From: CAYWMD01 sp964458575 | GTDB taxonomy: Bacteria; Verrucomicrobiota; Verrucomicrobiia; Limisphaerales; JADLHS01 | DNA: 59,216 bases | Reading direction: 5' to 3' | Assembly (NCBI GenBank): GCA_964458575.1 | Contig: CAYWMD010000042.1 | Location: forward strand, 1-59,216 | Part shown: positions 43,304-51,863 of the stretch, piece by piece | How positions within the stretch are numbered: the stretch's first letter is position 1 | Layout: every line of letters begins with the position of its first letter | Translations under genes and position numbers: made by a program | The notes under the pieces: model-generated | What the model saw: only the letters and a program-made list of their open reading frames with translations | Database searches by the model: none | Told to the model about the DNA's origin: nothing

Positions 43304-43534
43304 ACGGCATCGGGGAAGCAGTTGTCCATGCGCGAAGTCAATTCCACCGCGACCGAAAAACTCGCCCGGAAACTGTGGGCCACGTCCAGGGCATGGTCGC
43401 GGACGTTTCTGATTTGCACCTGCCGGCATTTACCCGAACGCCGCCGGCGCTGCAACTGGCCCGAACGGAACGGCGGGTGGGGGGCTTGAATCTGCGCCTT
43501 ACCACTTGCGTCTGTTTCAAATCGGGCTAACTGT

Positions 43535-44821
43535 TTGTCCAACGCAACTATCGTGACTGCCAACGCAAAACCATTTGACGTTCACATCATCGGCGGCGGG
43601 CCGGCCGGCGCGAGCGCGGCGGCCATCCTCGCGGAACACGGCCATCGCGTGCTCGTACTTGAGCGCGAACAATTCCCGCGCTACCACGTCGGCGAATCGC
43701 TCATTCCGTTCACCTACGGGCCGCTGGAACGGCTCGGGTTGATCCCGCGCATGAAAGGCAGCGCGTTCCAGAAAAAATACAGCGTCGTGTTCACGCAACC
43801 CAACGGCAAGGCGAGCCAGCCGTTCTATTTCTTCAATCGCTACGACCGCGGGACCGTGGCGCAAACCTGGCAGGTGTTGCGCAGCGAGTTCGACTCGATG
43901 CTCCTCGACCACGCCCGCGCGAAAGGCGCGGAAGTGCGGCACGAGGTTGCGGTGAAGGAATTGCTGCATGAGAGCAGCCGTGTCGTCGGTGTGCGGGCGC
44001 AACTGAAGGGCGGCGACCTTGTCGAATTCCGCGCGCCGATGACGCTGGATTGCACGGGCAAGGAGAGTTTCGCCGCCGTGCGCAACGGCTGGCGCGCGCG
44101 CGATCCGTATCTGAACAAGGTCGCGGTGTGGACCTACTATCGCGGCTCGAAACGCGAACCCGGCATTGACGAGGGCCAGACGACCGTGGCGATGATTCCC
44201 GACAAAGGCTGGTTCTGGCACATCCCGCAGCACGATGACATGGTCAGCGTAGGCGTCGTGGCCGAAGGTAAATACCTCACGCGCGACGCCGTGCGCGATC
44301 CGAAAGCGATCTTTCATCGCGAAGTGGAACAGAACCTCTGGATCAAGGACCATCTCTCCGTCGGCGAACAGGTGGGCGAGTATTATCTGACGAGCGAATA
44401 CAGTTTCCATTCGCGGCATTGCGGCTCGGAAGGGCTGCTGCTGGTGGGCGACGCCTTCGCATTTCTCGATCCGGTGTTCAGCAGCGGACTGATGCTCGCG
44501 CTCAAGAGCGGCGTGCTGGCGGGCGACGCGGTGCATGCGGCGCTCCGCGCCGGCGAGTTCTCGCCGGATCGTTTTGCCGGCTACGCCAGCACGCTGCGGC
44601 AAAGCATCGAGAACATGCGCAAGCTGGTTTATGCGTTCTACAATCCGGAGTTCTCGTTTAAAAAAGTCATTGATCGGTATCCCGAAGCCGCGGGCGAGAT
44701 CACCGATTGTCTGAGCGGCGACGTGGACAAAGATTTCAGCTCGCTGTGGAAAAAGATCTCCGAGTTTGTGCCATTGCCGCAGGAATTGCCTGTGGGCGAG
44801 CCTTTGGTTAGAGCCACGTAG
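43535..44821 (+). CDS. FAD-dependent oxidoreductase, halogenase/geranylgeranyl-reductase type
   Basis: The protein has about 428 residues. The FAD dinucleotide motif GGGPAGAS is near residue 20, followed by LEREQFPRYHVGESLIP, the pattern of flavin halogenases and related reductases, and GDAFAFLDPVFSSGLML, which binds FAD. A halogenase WxWxIP motif appears as WFWHIP. Reaction and substrate are unknown. The start is TTG 43535 or GTG 43553. It converges with the LysR gene. The 231-base gap before it shows only a weak 54-codon frame at 43328-43489. Confidence 0.88.
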   Translation: MSNATIVTANAKPFDVHIIGGGPAGASAAAILAEHGHRVLVLEREQFPRYHVGESLIPFTYGPLERLGLIPRMKGSAFQKKYSVVFTQPNGKASQPFYFFNRYDRGTVAQTWQVLRSEFDSMLLDHARAKGAEVRHEVAVKELLHESSRVVGVRAQLKGGDLVEFRAPMTLDCTGKESFAAVRNGWRARDPYLNKVAVWTYYRGSKREPGIDEGQTTVAMIPDKGWFWHIPQHDDMVSVGVVAEGKYLTRDAVRDPKAIFHREVEQNLWIKDHLSVGEQVGEYYLTSEYSFHSRHCGSEGLLLVGDAFAFLDPVFSSGLMLALKSGVLAGDAVHAALRAGEFSPDRFAGYASTLRQSIENMRKLVYAFYNPEFSFKKVIDRYPEAAGEITDCLSGDVDKDFSSLWKKISEFVPLPQELPVGEPLVRAT

Positions 44822-44839
44822 AACGGGCGCGCCGGAGCT

Positions 44840-45772
44840 TCAGTGCGCCACATTCCCGCCGTCGAGTGTGAAGGAGGCAACGGCTTTGCGGCAAAGCTGG
44901 ACAAAATCGGCTTCCGGCAAGGAGAGCGGCCGGCGTTGCCGATGGACGACTCCCCAGTTGCGACGCAGCTTGCGCCGGCCCAGCGGTAATGCAACCAGCG
45001 AACCTTCCCGCAATTCCTGCCCGGCAATCCAGGTGGCCAGCACGCTGACGCCGACGCCGATCTTCACGAGTTCCTTGATGGTTTCGACACTGCCGAGTTC
45101 CATCACGGTGTTGAGGACCATGCCTTCGGCCCGGAAGTAGCCTTCCACCGCCCGAAACGTGTGGCTGTTCCGGCTGTAAAGGATGTAATTCTGCTGCGGA
45201 ATTTCGGATCGTTGAACGGTCCCGGCTTTGGCCCACGGATGCCGCGGATCAACAATGAATACCAGCTCGTCGGTAAACAGCGGCTGAAACTCCAGCAGCG
45301 GCTCGTTCTGGGGCGCGAGCGTGATGCCGAGATCAATCCGTTGTTGTCGCACCGCCTCGGTCAACACGGGGGAATCGCCGGCTTCCAGCAACAACCGGCA
45401 ATGCGGATGCTCGCGCTTGAATTCCCGCAGAATGCCCGGCAGCAGGTGCTGGCAGGTGGAAATGCTCGCCCCCACGCGCAATTGCGTTTCGCCCCACTTG
45501 CCAAGTTTCTTGAGCGCCGCGCGCGTCGTGGTCATGTCGTGGAGAATTCGTTCGGCCTGTTGCAGGAGTTGTTCCCCCGCCAGCGTCAGCGAGATTTTCT
45601 TGCCCACCCTGTTCAAAAGGCGGCAGCCCACATCCGCCTCCAGCGCCTTGATGGAATGGCTCACCGCCGATTGCGTCAGGAAAACCTCCTTGGCCGTGTG
45701 CGTAAAACTGCCCGTGCGCGCCAGCGTCACAAAGGTCCGCAACTGTCTGCTATCGAGAATTTCAATCACCAT
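44840..45772 (-). CDS. LysR-family transcriptional regulator
   Basis: The 311-residue protein has the LysR winged helix at the start (LRTFVTLARTGSFTHTAKEV, then QSAVSHSIKALE) and a substrate-binding domain (LRVGASISTCQHLLPGILRE). The start ATG at 45772 is chosen because the family begins 5-10 residues before the HTH; a longer frame would add an unlikely 87-codon leader. Its target is not clear. It converges with the oxidoreductase gene and faces a small gene at 45972. Confidence 0.92.
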   Translation of the reverse strand: MVIEILDSRQLRTFVTLARTGSFTHTAKEVFLTQSAVSHSIKALEADVGCRLLNRVGKKISLTLAGEQLLQQAERILHDMTTTRAALKKLGKWGETQLRVGASISTCQHLLPGILREFKREHPHCRLLLEAGDSPVLTEAVRQQRIDLGITLAPQNEPLLEFQPLFTDELVFIVDPRHPWAKAGTVQRSEIPQQNYILYSRNSHTFRAVEGYFRAEGMVLNTVMELGSVETIKELVKIGVGVSVLATWIAGQELREGSLVALPLGRRKLRRNWGVVHRQRRPLSLPEADFVQLCRKAVASFTLDGGNVAH

Positions 45773-45971
45773 GAACCGCTTTCGTTTCCGCCATGAAAAA
45801 TAATCCGGGGCCGGCGTCCGGCCATCCGGTTCTTCTGGCATCGTTGGCGCTAGGGTCATCGCATGCGCCGCCTTCAGCCAAAGCAAATCGAACACCAGCC
45901 GGTTCCAGGCCACCCGCCGGCCGGCGCGGACGGCAGCACCCATGATCCAGTTCGCAGAACCGAATCCAAAC

Positions 45972-46151
45972 ATGAGCAAAACCATTGACACCATCAGTGA
46001 AGCGATCCGGAATCCAAAGCATTCCTTTCGCAAATCGGACCATCATCCAAGAAAATCCCTCAAGCACCGTTACGAACGGCGCAAGGTCCGGGAATACCTG
46101 CACCTGGGCGGCTGGTTGGAGGAAGAAATGGAATTGGCCCGGAACGCTTGA
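45972..46151 (+). CDS. Small basic protein, possible
   Basis: A 59-codon frame starts ATG and gives MSKTIDTISEAIRNPKHSFR, then KSLKHRYERRKVREYLHLGG WLEEEME. The composition (few Ala, many charged residues) differs from frame noise in this genome and suggests a real small protein. No clear ribosome binding site was seen. It lies divergently from the LysR gene and 85 bases before a DUF2934 gene. Confidence 0.45.
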   Translation: MSKTIDTISEAIRNPKHSFRKSDHHPRKSLKHRYERRKVREYLHLGGWLEEEMELARNA

Positions 46152-46236
46152 TCGCCAACCTCATGGGGCGTGCCCCGGCCAGCGACGGCAGCCCTCGCGA
46201 AAGCACAACAAGACCTTCACCTGCACAACGAACCAC

Positions 46237-46455
46237 ATGAACCACGACCCATCCACCCTGGCATATACGCTCTGGGAGCAAGCGGGCCGTCCCGAGGGCC
46301 GAGACCTGGAATTTTGGCTGCAAGCCGAGAACCAACTCGCTGCCGGCCGGGCACGCCCGGTTGTCAGCGCGTCGCCAATCCCGACGCCGCCTCGCCGTAA
46401 TTCTGCCCGCACCGGCCCGGCCGCCGCATTGCGAACCCGGCCGTCACGTTCATGA
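46237..46455 (+). CDS. DUF2934 domain protein
   Basis: The 72-residue product starts MNHDPSTLAYTLWEQAGRPE and continues GRDLEFWLQAENQL, which is the DUF2934 pattern (AYxLWExxGRPxGRDxxxWLxAExxL). The function of the family is not known; it is common in soil bacteria, often several copies per genome. The C-terminal half is basic and low-complexity. Confidence 0.75.
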   Translation: MNHDPSTLAYTLWEQAGRPEGRDLEFWLQAENQLAAGRARPVVSASPIPTPPRRNSARTGPAAALRTRPSRS

Positions 46456-46864
46456 ATCAGCTTTTAACCCGGCGGGGAAGGAGGAATGACCACAATCGTG
46501 GAGTGAAGCTTGAACATCGTTGTACTCGCAAAGCACGATGCCCAGGAAGCCCGCCGGAAATTTACAGGGTGCATGGTGGGGAGTGAACACTTTTATGCCG
46601 GCCTCTTTTCGCGCACCCCGCTGGCGGGCGCATCGGCGGTTCCTCCGACCGCCCCGCGCCGGCCACGGCCGCTTGTGATCCTTTCGGCTCGCAAACCGGC
46701 AACGCCGAAAAAGCATCCAATGCGAAGGAGGCCGGCAAACTCCATCTCACGACCGGCGTGAACCGGTGAACGTTCCCGGCGACCCCGGATCAAAGCAACA
46801 AAACATCCCGGGGCGGGGCGCTCCACGCTCGCCAATCCTGCCAGCATGAATTATCATCGCCAGG
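46456..46864. other. Gap of about 410 bases without a supported gene
   Basis: Frames on both strands here are Arg/Pro-rich and match no family. A strong AAGGAGG at about 46481 is followed by an ATG (46494) that opens only a six-codon frame. The stretch presumably holds the promoter of the glycosyltransferase gene at 46865; no clear -35/-10 pair was recognised. Confidence 0.5.
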
Positions 46865-48178
46865 ATGAATCTCGTCCAGATCACGCCCGGCGCGGGCGCG
46901 ATGTATTGCGGGAATTGTTTCCGCGACAACGCCCTCGTGGCGGCATTGCGGGGAATGGGCCACGACGTGACCATGGTGCCGCTTTACCTGCCCCTCACGT
47001 TGGACGAGGAGGATCAAAGCGCGGACACGCCGATTTTCTTTGGCGGCATCAACGTTTATCTTGAACAGAAAATCGGATTGTTTCGCAAAACCCCGCATTG
47101 GCTGCGGCGAATGCTGGCCTCGCGGAAATTGCTCGCCTGGGCCGCCGGCCGGACCGCCAAAACCCGGGCCACCGACGTGGGCGACATCCTGTTATCCATG
47201 TTGCACGGCGAGGAAGGCCGGCAGGCGCGCGAACTCGATGAACTCATCGCGTGGCTTAAACGCCACGGACATCCGGACGTGATTTGCCTCTCGAACGCCC
47301 TGCTCGTGGGTATGGCGCGCCGCCTGAAGGCGGAACTCCAGACGCGCGTGATTTGCACGTTGCAGGGAGAAGATTCGTTCCTCGACGGCCTGCCGGATTC
47401 GCACCGGACCACCGCATGGCAATTGCTGGCCGAGCGGGCCCGCGACGTGGATTTGTTTATCGCCCCGAGCCGCTATTTTGCCCAACGCATGGGCGGCAAG
47501 CTGGGTTTGCCCGCCGACCGGGTGAAGGTGATTTACAACGGCATCAATCTCGAAGGATACGAAACCGCCGCTCCGGTCGTTGAAGGTGGATTTCGCGGCT
47601 CGCCGGTCCTCGGCTATCTGGCGCGGATGTGCCGGGACAAGGGCCTCGATACGCTGGTGGACGCGTTCATCTTGCTCAAGCAAAGCGGACGGGCGGGGAA
47701 TCTGAGGTTGCGCATCGGCGGCAGTTGCGGTCCGGGCGATGAACCTTTTGTGAAAACCTTGCGCCAACGTCTGGCCGCAGCGGGGTTCATCGGCCAGGTG
47801 GGATTCAATCCGAACCTGGCCCATTCCGAAAAACTGGAGTTTCTCCGCTCGCTTTCGATTTTCTCCGTGCCCGCGAACTATGGCGAGGCGTTTGGGCTTT
47901 ACCTCATCGAAGCACTGGCTGCCGGTGTCCCGGTCGTGCAACCGCGCATCGGCGCGTTCCCCGAACTGATCGAAGCCACCGGCGGCGGCGTGTTGTGCGA
48001 ACCGGGCGATCCGAAATCGCTGGCCGACGCCATCGCGCAATTGCTGGAAAACCCGAAGCACGTGCAGGCATTAGGTGAGGCCGGCCGCATGGCGGTGTTC
48101 AAAAAGTTCAACGTTCTGGAGATGGCTCAGGAAACTCTGCAGGTTTTGGGTGGGTTAAATTCGAGTCGTCAAGCCTGA
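46865..48178 (+). CDS. GT4-family glycosyltransferase
   Basis: The 437-residue protein has the two-domain GT-B layout: an N-terminal PGAGAMYCGNCFRDNALVAA with the acceptor-side Gly loop, FIAPSRYFAQRM at the domain border, GYLARMCRDKGLDTLVDAF for donor binding and the GT4 EX7E region (EAFGLYLIEALAAGVPVV). Donor and acceptor sugars are unknown. It is followed after 21 bases by the thioesterase gene. Confidence 0.9.
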   Translation: MNLVQITPGAGAMYCGNCFRDNALVAALRGMGHDVTMVPLYLPLTLDEEDQSADTPIFFGGINVYLEQKIGLFRKTPHWLRRMLASRKLLAWAAGRTAKTRATDVGDILLSMLHGEEGRQARELDELIAWLKRHGHPDVICLSNALLVGMARRLKAELQTRVICTLQGEDSFLDGLPDSHRTTAWQLLAERARDVDLFIAPSRYFAQRMGGKLGLPADRVKVIYNGINLEGYETAAPVVEGGFRGSPVLGYLARMCRDKGLDTLVDAFILLKQSGRAGNLRLRIGGSCGPGDEPFVKTLRQRLAAAGFIGQVGFNPNLAHSEKLEFLRSLSIFSVPANYGEAFGLYLIEALAAGVPVVQPRIGAFPELIEATGGGVLCEPGDPKSLADAIAQLLENPKHVQALGEAGRMAVFKKFNVLEMAQETLQVLGGLNSSRQA

Positions 48179-48199
48179 TGCCTGAATCTAAAATCCCAC

Positions 48200-48640
48200 A
48201 TGGCTTCGGAATTCAAAATCGTCCGCCGGGTCGAGTTCAGCGACACGGATATGGCGGGCATCGTCCACTACTCGAATTTTTTCCGTTACATGGAGTCGGC
48301 GGAACACGCGTTCTTCCGCTCGCTGGGATTTTCCATCGCGTCGCGGCAGGCCGATCCGCCCGTGGGCTGGCCGCGCGTTCAGGCGCATTGCGATTACTCA
48401 CAGCCCTTGCACTTCGAGGACGAGGTGGAGATTCACATGCTGGTCAGCGAAAAGAAGTCCAAGTCGTTGAGCTACCAGTTCCGCTTTCGCCAGATGAACG
48501 CGAATCCACCAGTGGAAGTCGCGCGCGGCTCGCTGACAGTCGTGTGCGTCACGCATCAGCACGGCAAGATGAGCGCAACGACCATTCCCAAATCCATCGC
48601 GGACAAAATCGAGGTCGCCCCGAAAGAATTGCTCGATTGA
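48200..48640 (+). CDS. Acyl-CoA thioesterase, YbgC/4HBT family
   Basis: The 146-residue hot-dog fold protein has the family signature FSDTDMAGIVHYSNFFRYME, in which the Asp and His pattern is the active site of the YbgC group. It cleaves acyl or aroyl-CoA thioesters; the substrate is unknown. It is probably cotranscribed with the upstream GT4 gene. Confidence 0.88.
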   Translation: MASEFKIVRRVEFSDTDMAGIVHYSNFFRYMESAEHAFFRSLGFSIASRQADPPVGWPRVQAHCDYSQPLHFEDEVEIHMLVSEKKSKSLSYQFRFRQMNANPPVEVARGSLTVVCVTHQHGKMSATTIPKSIADKIEVAPKELLD

Positions 48641-48680
48641 CTCTCCACACATCAGTTCAATCCCGAACCCAACCCAACCC

Positions 48681-49379
48681 ATGAAAAACAAATTCCTGGC
48701 CCTTGCCGTAATTCTTGGTGTCAGCCTCTCCGGTTTCGCCCAGTCCACGTCGGCTCCGCCGAAAGCGGTCACCAAACCAAAAGCCCGGAATCGCGCCTTC
48801 GAGCCCGTCGTGGACGATCCCAAACTTCCGCGGGTGCTCCTGATCGGCGATTCCATTTCCATCGGCTACACCGCGCCGACGCGTGATCGGCTGAAAGGCA
48901 AGGCCAACGTGCATCGCATCCCGACCAACGGCGGGCCGACGACCAACGGCCTGGCGCACTTGAAGAAATGGCTGGGCGACGGCAGATGGAACGTGATCCA
49001 TTTCAACTGGGGCCTGCATGACTTGAAGTTCATGCCTGACGGCAAACGGCAGGTGGACACGGAGGCTTACGGAAAAAACCTGCGCGAACTGGTGCGGCAG
49101 TTGAAGACCACCGGCGCGGTTTTGATCTGGGCCACCACCACGCCCGTCCCGGAAGGCGTAACTCCGCCGCGGAACAATGCCGACGTCGTAGCCTACAATG
49201 CCATTGCGGCAAAAATCATGGAGCAGAATAACATCGCTGTGGATGACCTTTACAACTACGCGTTGCCCAAGTTGAAGGAGATTCAACTGCCGGCGAACGT
49301 GCACTTCACACCGGAGGGCTCACAAGTCCTGGCCGACCAGGTGGCTGCCAGCATTGAGTCGGCCTTGAAAGGCAAGTAA
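48681..49379 (+). CDS. Secreted SGNH/GDSL hydrolase
   Basis: A signal peptide (KFLALAVILGVSLSGFAQS) precedes an SGNH fold: LLIGDSISIGY (catalytic Ser in GDS), NGGPTTN, NWGLHDLKF and the catalytic H in VHFTPEGSQVL. Such enzymes deacylate carbohydrates in the periplasm. Its 232 residues match the family size. Confidence 0.88.
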   Translation: MKNKFLALAVILGVSLSGFAQSTSAPPKAVTKPKARNRAFEPVVDDPKLPRVLLIGDSISIGYTAPTRDRLKGKANVHRIPTNGGPTTNGLAHLKKWLGDGRWNVIHFNWGLHDLKFMPDGKRQVDTEAYGKNLRELVRQLKTTGAVLIWATTTPVPEGVTPPRNNADVVAYNAIAAKIMEQNNIAVDDLYNYALPKLKEIQLPANVHFTPEGSQVLADQVAASIESALKGK

Positions 49380-49391
49380 TCGGGCGGACCG

Positions 49392-49820
49392 TCAGTTCAA
49401 CGGCTGCGGCAAGGTGCGCCACGAATCAACCTTGCCCCCAACAAAGACAATTTCGGCCCGGACGTAGGTGCGCGGTTGGTAATCAGTAACCGGCGTTCGC
49501 CAGCGACAGGTCCAGTAGCGGGTTTCCTCCATCCAACCGCCTTCGTAGAGCCACACGGTCGCCGCGCCGTTTTGATCTTCGCTGTGAAGAATCTGGGCCG
49601 GCTTGCCCCACGCGATGTAAACGGCGTCCTCGGGCATGCCGCGGCGAATCTCACCGGCATCCACCAGCGCCTTCGTTTCCGTTGGCAGGGTGGCGTATGC
49701 CGTGGCCCGTTCCTTTTTGCGCGCGTCAATCGTGTTCGTCGAAGCACAACCGGTCACGAACGCGCCGGCCAGCAGCACGGCAAGAACATGTTTCACATCG
49801 GTCAGACGCACTCGAGTCAT
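49392..49820 (-). CDS. Small lipoprotein, unknown function
   Basis: The 142-residue product has a signal peptide with lipobox (LAVLLAGAFVTGC) and a small domain with IRRGMPEDAVYIAWGKP, reminiscent of SmpA/BamE-like folds that begin after a GM-x-x-x-V motif. It converges with the GDSL hydrolase gene and diverges from the membrane protein at 49895. Confidence 0.78.
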   Translation of the reverse strand: MTRVRLTDVKHVLAVLLAGAFVTGCASTNTIDARKKERATAYATLPTETKALVDAGEIRRGMPEDAVYIAWGKPAQILHSEDQNGAATVWLYEGGWMEETRYWTCRWRTPVTDYQPRTYVRAEIVFVGGKVDSWRTLPQPLN

Positions 49821-49894
49821 CGCTATTCAGCCGCCCGAATCTAATCCCACAAACGAATTGATGCAAAGCATCGTCACCGCTAAAATGCTTCACC

Positions 49895-50452
49895 ATGAAT
49901 TGGCTCATATTTGCTCTGATGACCGTGGCGTCGTGGGGTGTTTACGGTGTATTACTCCACAAAGGCCGTGGCAACATGCCCATGGGACCGGAAGCGCCCC
50001 ACGCTGGGTTGAAGGCATTCCTGTTCGTCTGCATCGCGTATGCGTTGATCGGCGTCGCCACGGCCGCGTTGTTGAAACTGCGCGGCTCGAACTGGAGCTT
50101 TAGCGGCGGTGGCATCAAGTGGAGCGCGGTCGCCGGTGTCGCCGGCGCGGTGGGCGCCTTCACCCTGATCCTGGCGCTGGGCGCGGCCGCGCAAATTTAC
50201 AAAAGCGCCGCCGCCGCCGCGGTGATGCCCATTGTTTTCGCCGGCGCACCCATCGTGAACACCGTGGTGGCCATGGCAATTCATCCTCCCGAGAACGGGT
50301 GGAAGGGCCTGCCCGCGCCGTTCATTCTCGGGTGCGTGCTGGCCGCCGGGGGCGCTTTTCTCGTCGCCAAATACGCGCCCTCCAACCTGGCCGCACCGGG
50401 CAAGCCCGCTGCCGCCACGAAACCCGCGTCGGCCAACTCCACCACCCAGTGA
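49895..50452 (+). CDS. Multi-TM protein, EamA/DMT-like
   Basis: The 185-residue product has five to six TM helices (MNWLIFALMTVASWGVYGVL, AFLFVCIAYALIGVATAALL and more) and an Ala/Pro-rich tail. One EamA-type repeat would give five helices, so it may be a half-size member of the drug/metabolite transporter group. It lies 9 bases before the acyl-CoA ligase gene, which suggests a joint transcript. Confidence 0.72.
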   Translation: MNWLIFALMTVASWGVYGVLLHKGRGNMPMGPEAPHAGLKAFLFVCIAYALIGVATAALLKLRGSNWSFSGGGIKWSAVAGVAGAVGAFTLILALGAAAQIYKSAAAAAVMPIVFAGAPIVNTVVAMAIHPPENGWKGLPAPFILGCVLAAGGAFLVAKYAPSNLAAPGKPAAATKPASANSTTQ

Positions 50453-50461
50453 GCACGGTCC

Positions 50462-51766
50462 ATGGCCGACAGCCAACATCCCGACCGTGCGACCCTCGAA
50501 GCCGGTCAGTTGGAGCAACTCCGGTCGTTGCTCGCTGAGTTGTTTCCGGCCAACGCGTTTTACTCGCGCAAACTGCAGGCGGTGGGCGTCACGTTCGACG
50601 TCGCTTCGCTCGCGGATTATTCCGCCCGCTTTCCCTTTACCACCAAGCCGGAACTGATCGAAGACCAGCTCCGCCATCCGCCGTTCGGCACGAACCTGAC
50701 GTATCCGTTGGAAAGTTACACGCGTTTCCATCAAACCAGCGGCACCACTGGCACCCCCTTGCGCTGGCTCGACACGACCGAGAGTTGGAGCGGGATGCTC
50801 GAAGGTTGGGAGCAGGTTTTTCGCGTGGCGGGCGTGGGCGTGGGCGACCGGGTGTTTTTCGCGTTTTCGTTCGGACCGTTCATCGGCTTTTGGATGGCGT
50901 TCGAATCCGCCGCACGGCTCGGTTGCTTGTGCCTGCCGGCCGGCGGTCTGAGCACGGTGGCCCGGCTGCGCATGATGGTGGATAACAACGTCAACGTCCT
51001 GTGCTGCACTCCCACCTACGCCCTCCGGCTGGCCGAGGTCGCGCTCAAGGAGAAGGTGGATCTGAAGGGATTAAGTTTGAAGACCATCGTGGTGGCCGGT
51101 GAACCCGGCGGCAGCGTGCCCGCGGTTCGGGCCCAATTGGAATCCAGTTGGCCCGGCGCCCGCGTTTTCGATCACCACGGCATGACGGAAGTCGGCCCGG
51201 TCAGCTACGAATGTCCGGTGCGGCCCGGTGTATTGCACATCATCGAGTCGGCCTATCTGGCGGAAGTGATTGATTCGGTCACCGGCCAGCCCGCCGCACC
51301 GGGGGAAACCGGCGAACTGATCCTGACCACCCTAGGCCGCGTTGGTTCGCCGTTGTTACGCTACCGCACTGGCGATCTCGTCAAGCGCAGCGCGCACGGT
51401 GCGCGGTGTCAGTGCGGACGTTTTGAGATGACGCTGGAAGGCGGAATTCTGGGACGCGCCGATGACATGGTCATCGTGCGCGGCGTAAACATCTATCCGG
51501 CGGCCGTGGACGAAATCATCCGCGCGTGCGGCGACGTGGCGGAATACCAGGTGCGGGTGAGCGCGGAACGCACCTTGTCGGAATTGAACGTGACGGTGGA
51601 GCCGGTGAGCGGGTGCGCGGACATCGCAGCCCTGCCGGGCCGGCTGTCCCACGAATTCAAGAACGCCTTCGGTTTGCGCGTGCACATCACCACGGTGGCC
51701 CCGGGCACGTTGCCGCGCTTCGAGATGAAGGCCAAGCGATGGGTGAAGTTGGAGTCCAAGCTTTAG
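50462..51766 (+). CDS. Phenylacetate-CoA ligase-like adenylate-forming enzyme
   Basis: The 434-residue enzyme has the P-loop TSGTTGTPL (about residue 92), the adenylate motif YECPVRPGVLH region after DHHGMTEVGP, and YRTGDLVKRS with a C-terminal lobe (DDMVIVRGVNIYPAAVDE). It activates an aryl or acyl acid with CoA. The last codons and the stop TAG lie inside a palindromic element (51749-51817), so its C-terminus KLESKL is repeat-derived. Confidence 0.9.
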   Translation: MADSQHPDRATLEAGQLEQLRSLLAELFPANAFYSRKLQAVGVTFDVASLADYSARFPFTTKPELIEDQLRHPPFGTNLTYPLESYTRFHQTSGTTGTPLRWLDTTESWSGMLEGWEQVFRVAGVGVGDRVFFAFSFGPFIGFWMAFESAARLGCLCLPAGGLSTVARLRMMVDNNVNVLCCTPTYALRLAEVALKEKVDLKGLSLKTIVVAGEPGGSVPAVRAQLESSWPGARVFDHHGMTEVGPVSYECPVRPGVLHIIESAYLAEVIDSVTGQPAAPGETGELILTTLGRVGSPLLRYRTGDLVKRSAHGARCQCGRFEMTLEGGILGRADDMVIVRGVNIYPAAVDEIIRACGDVAEYQVRVSAERTLSELNVTVEPVSGCADIAALPGRLSHEFKNAFGLRVHITTVAPGTLPRFEMKAKRWVKLESKL

Positions 51767-51817
51767 CTTGTCCGGCGTCATCCATCGTCCCCAATCACGC
51801 TGAAGCGTGAACTCCAA
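51749..51817. repeat. TTGGAGTCCA palindromic element, gives the stop codon of the ligase gene
   Basis: This 69-base element matches the element at 30481-30546: TTGGAGTCCAAGCTTTAGC on the left, CACGCTGAAGCGTGAACTCC on the right. The TAG in CTTTAGC is the stop codon of the upstream gene. Confidence 0.9.
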
Positions 51818-51863
51818 CACAATTTGCTTTTGACATTTTTCCACACCGACCTAGCCTGCCGCC

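Noticed and set aside
43328..43489. A 54-codon plus-strand frame after the EccC-like ATPase gene
   Set aside because: The translation is Arg/Trp/Cys-rich, without a ribosome binding site or family match; it is probably noise.
45773..46033. An 87-codon N-terminal extension of the LysR protein
   Set aside because: The family starts just before the HTH; the upstream part has no similarity to it and overlaps the region of a divergent small gene.
46510..46761. A frame opening with TTG in the gap before the glycosyltransferase gene
   Set aside because: It starts with a rare codon, is Pro/Arg/Ala-rich and has no recognisable domain.
36028..51766. Aryl-polyene or flexirubin-like pathway (chorismate-lyase-like, halogenase-like oxidoreductase, thioesterase, acyl-CoA ligase)
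   Set aside because: These genes are spread over 15 kb among unrelated genes, and no ketosynthase, acyl carrier protein or dehydratase is present.
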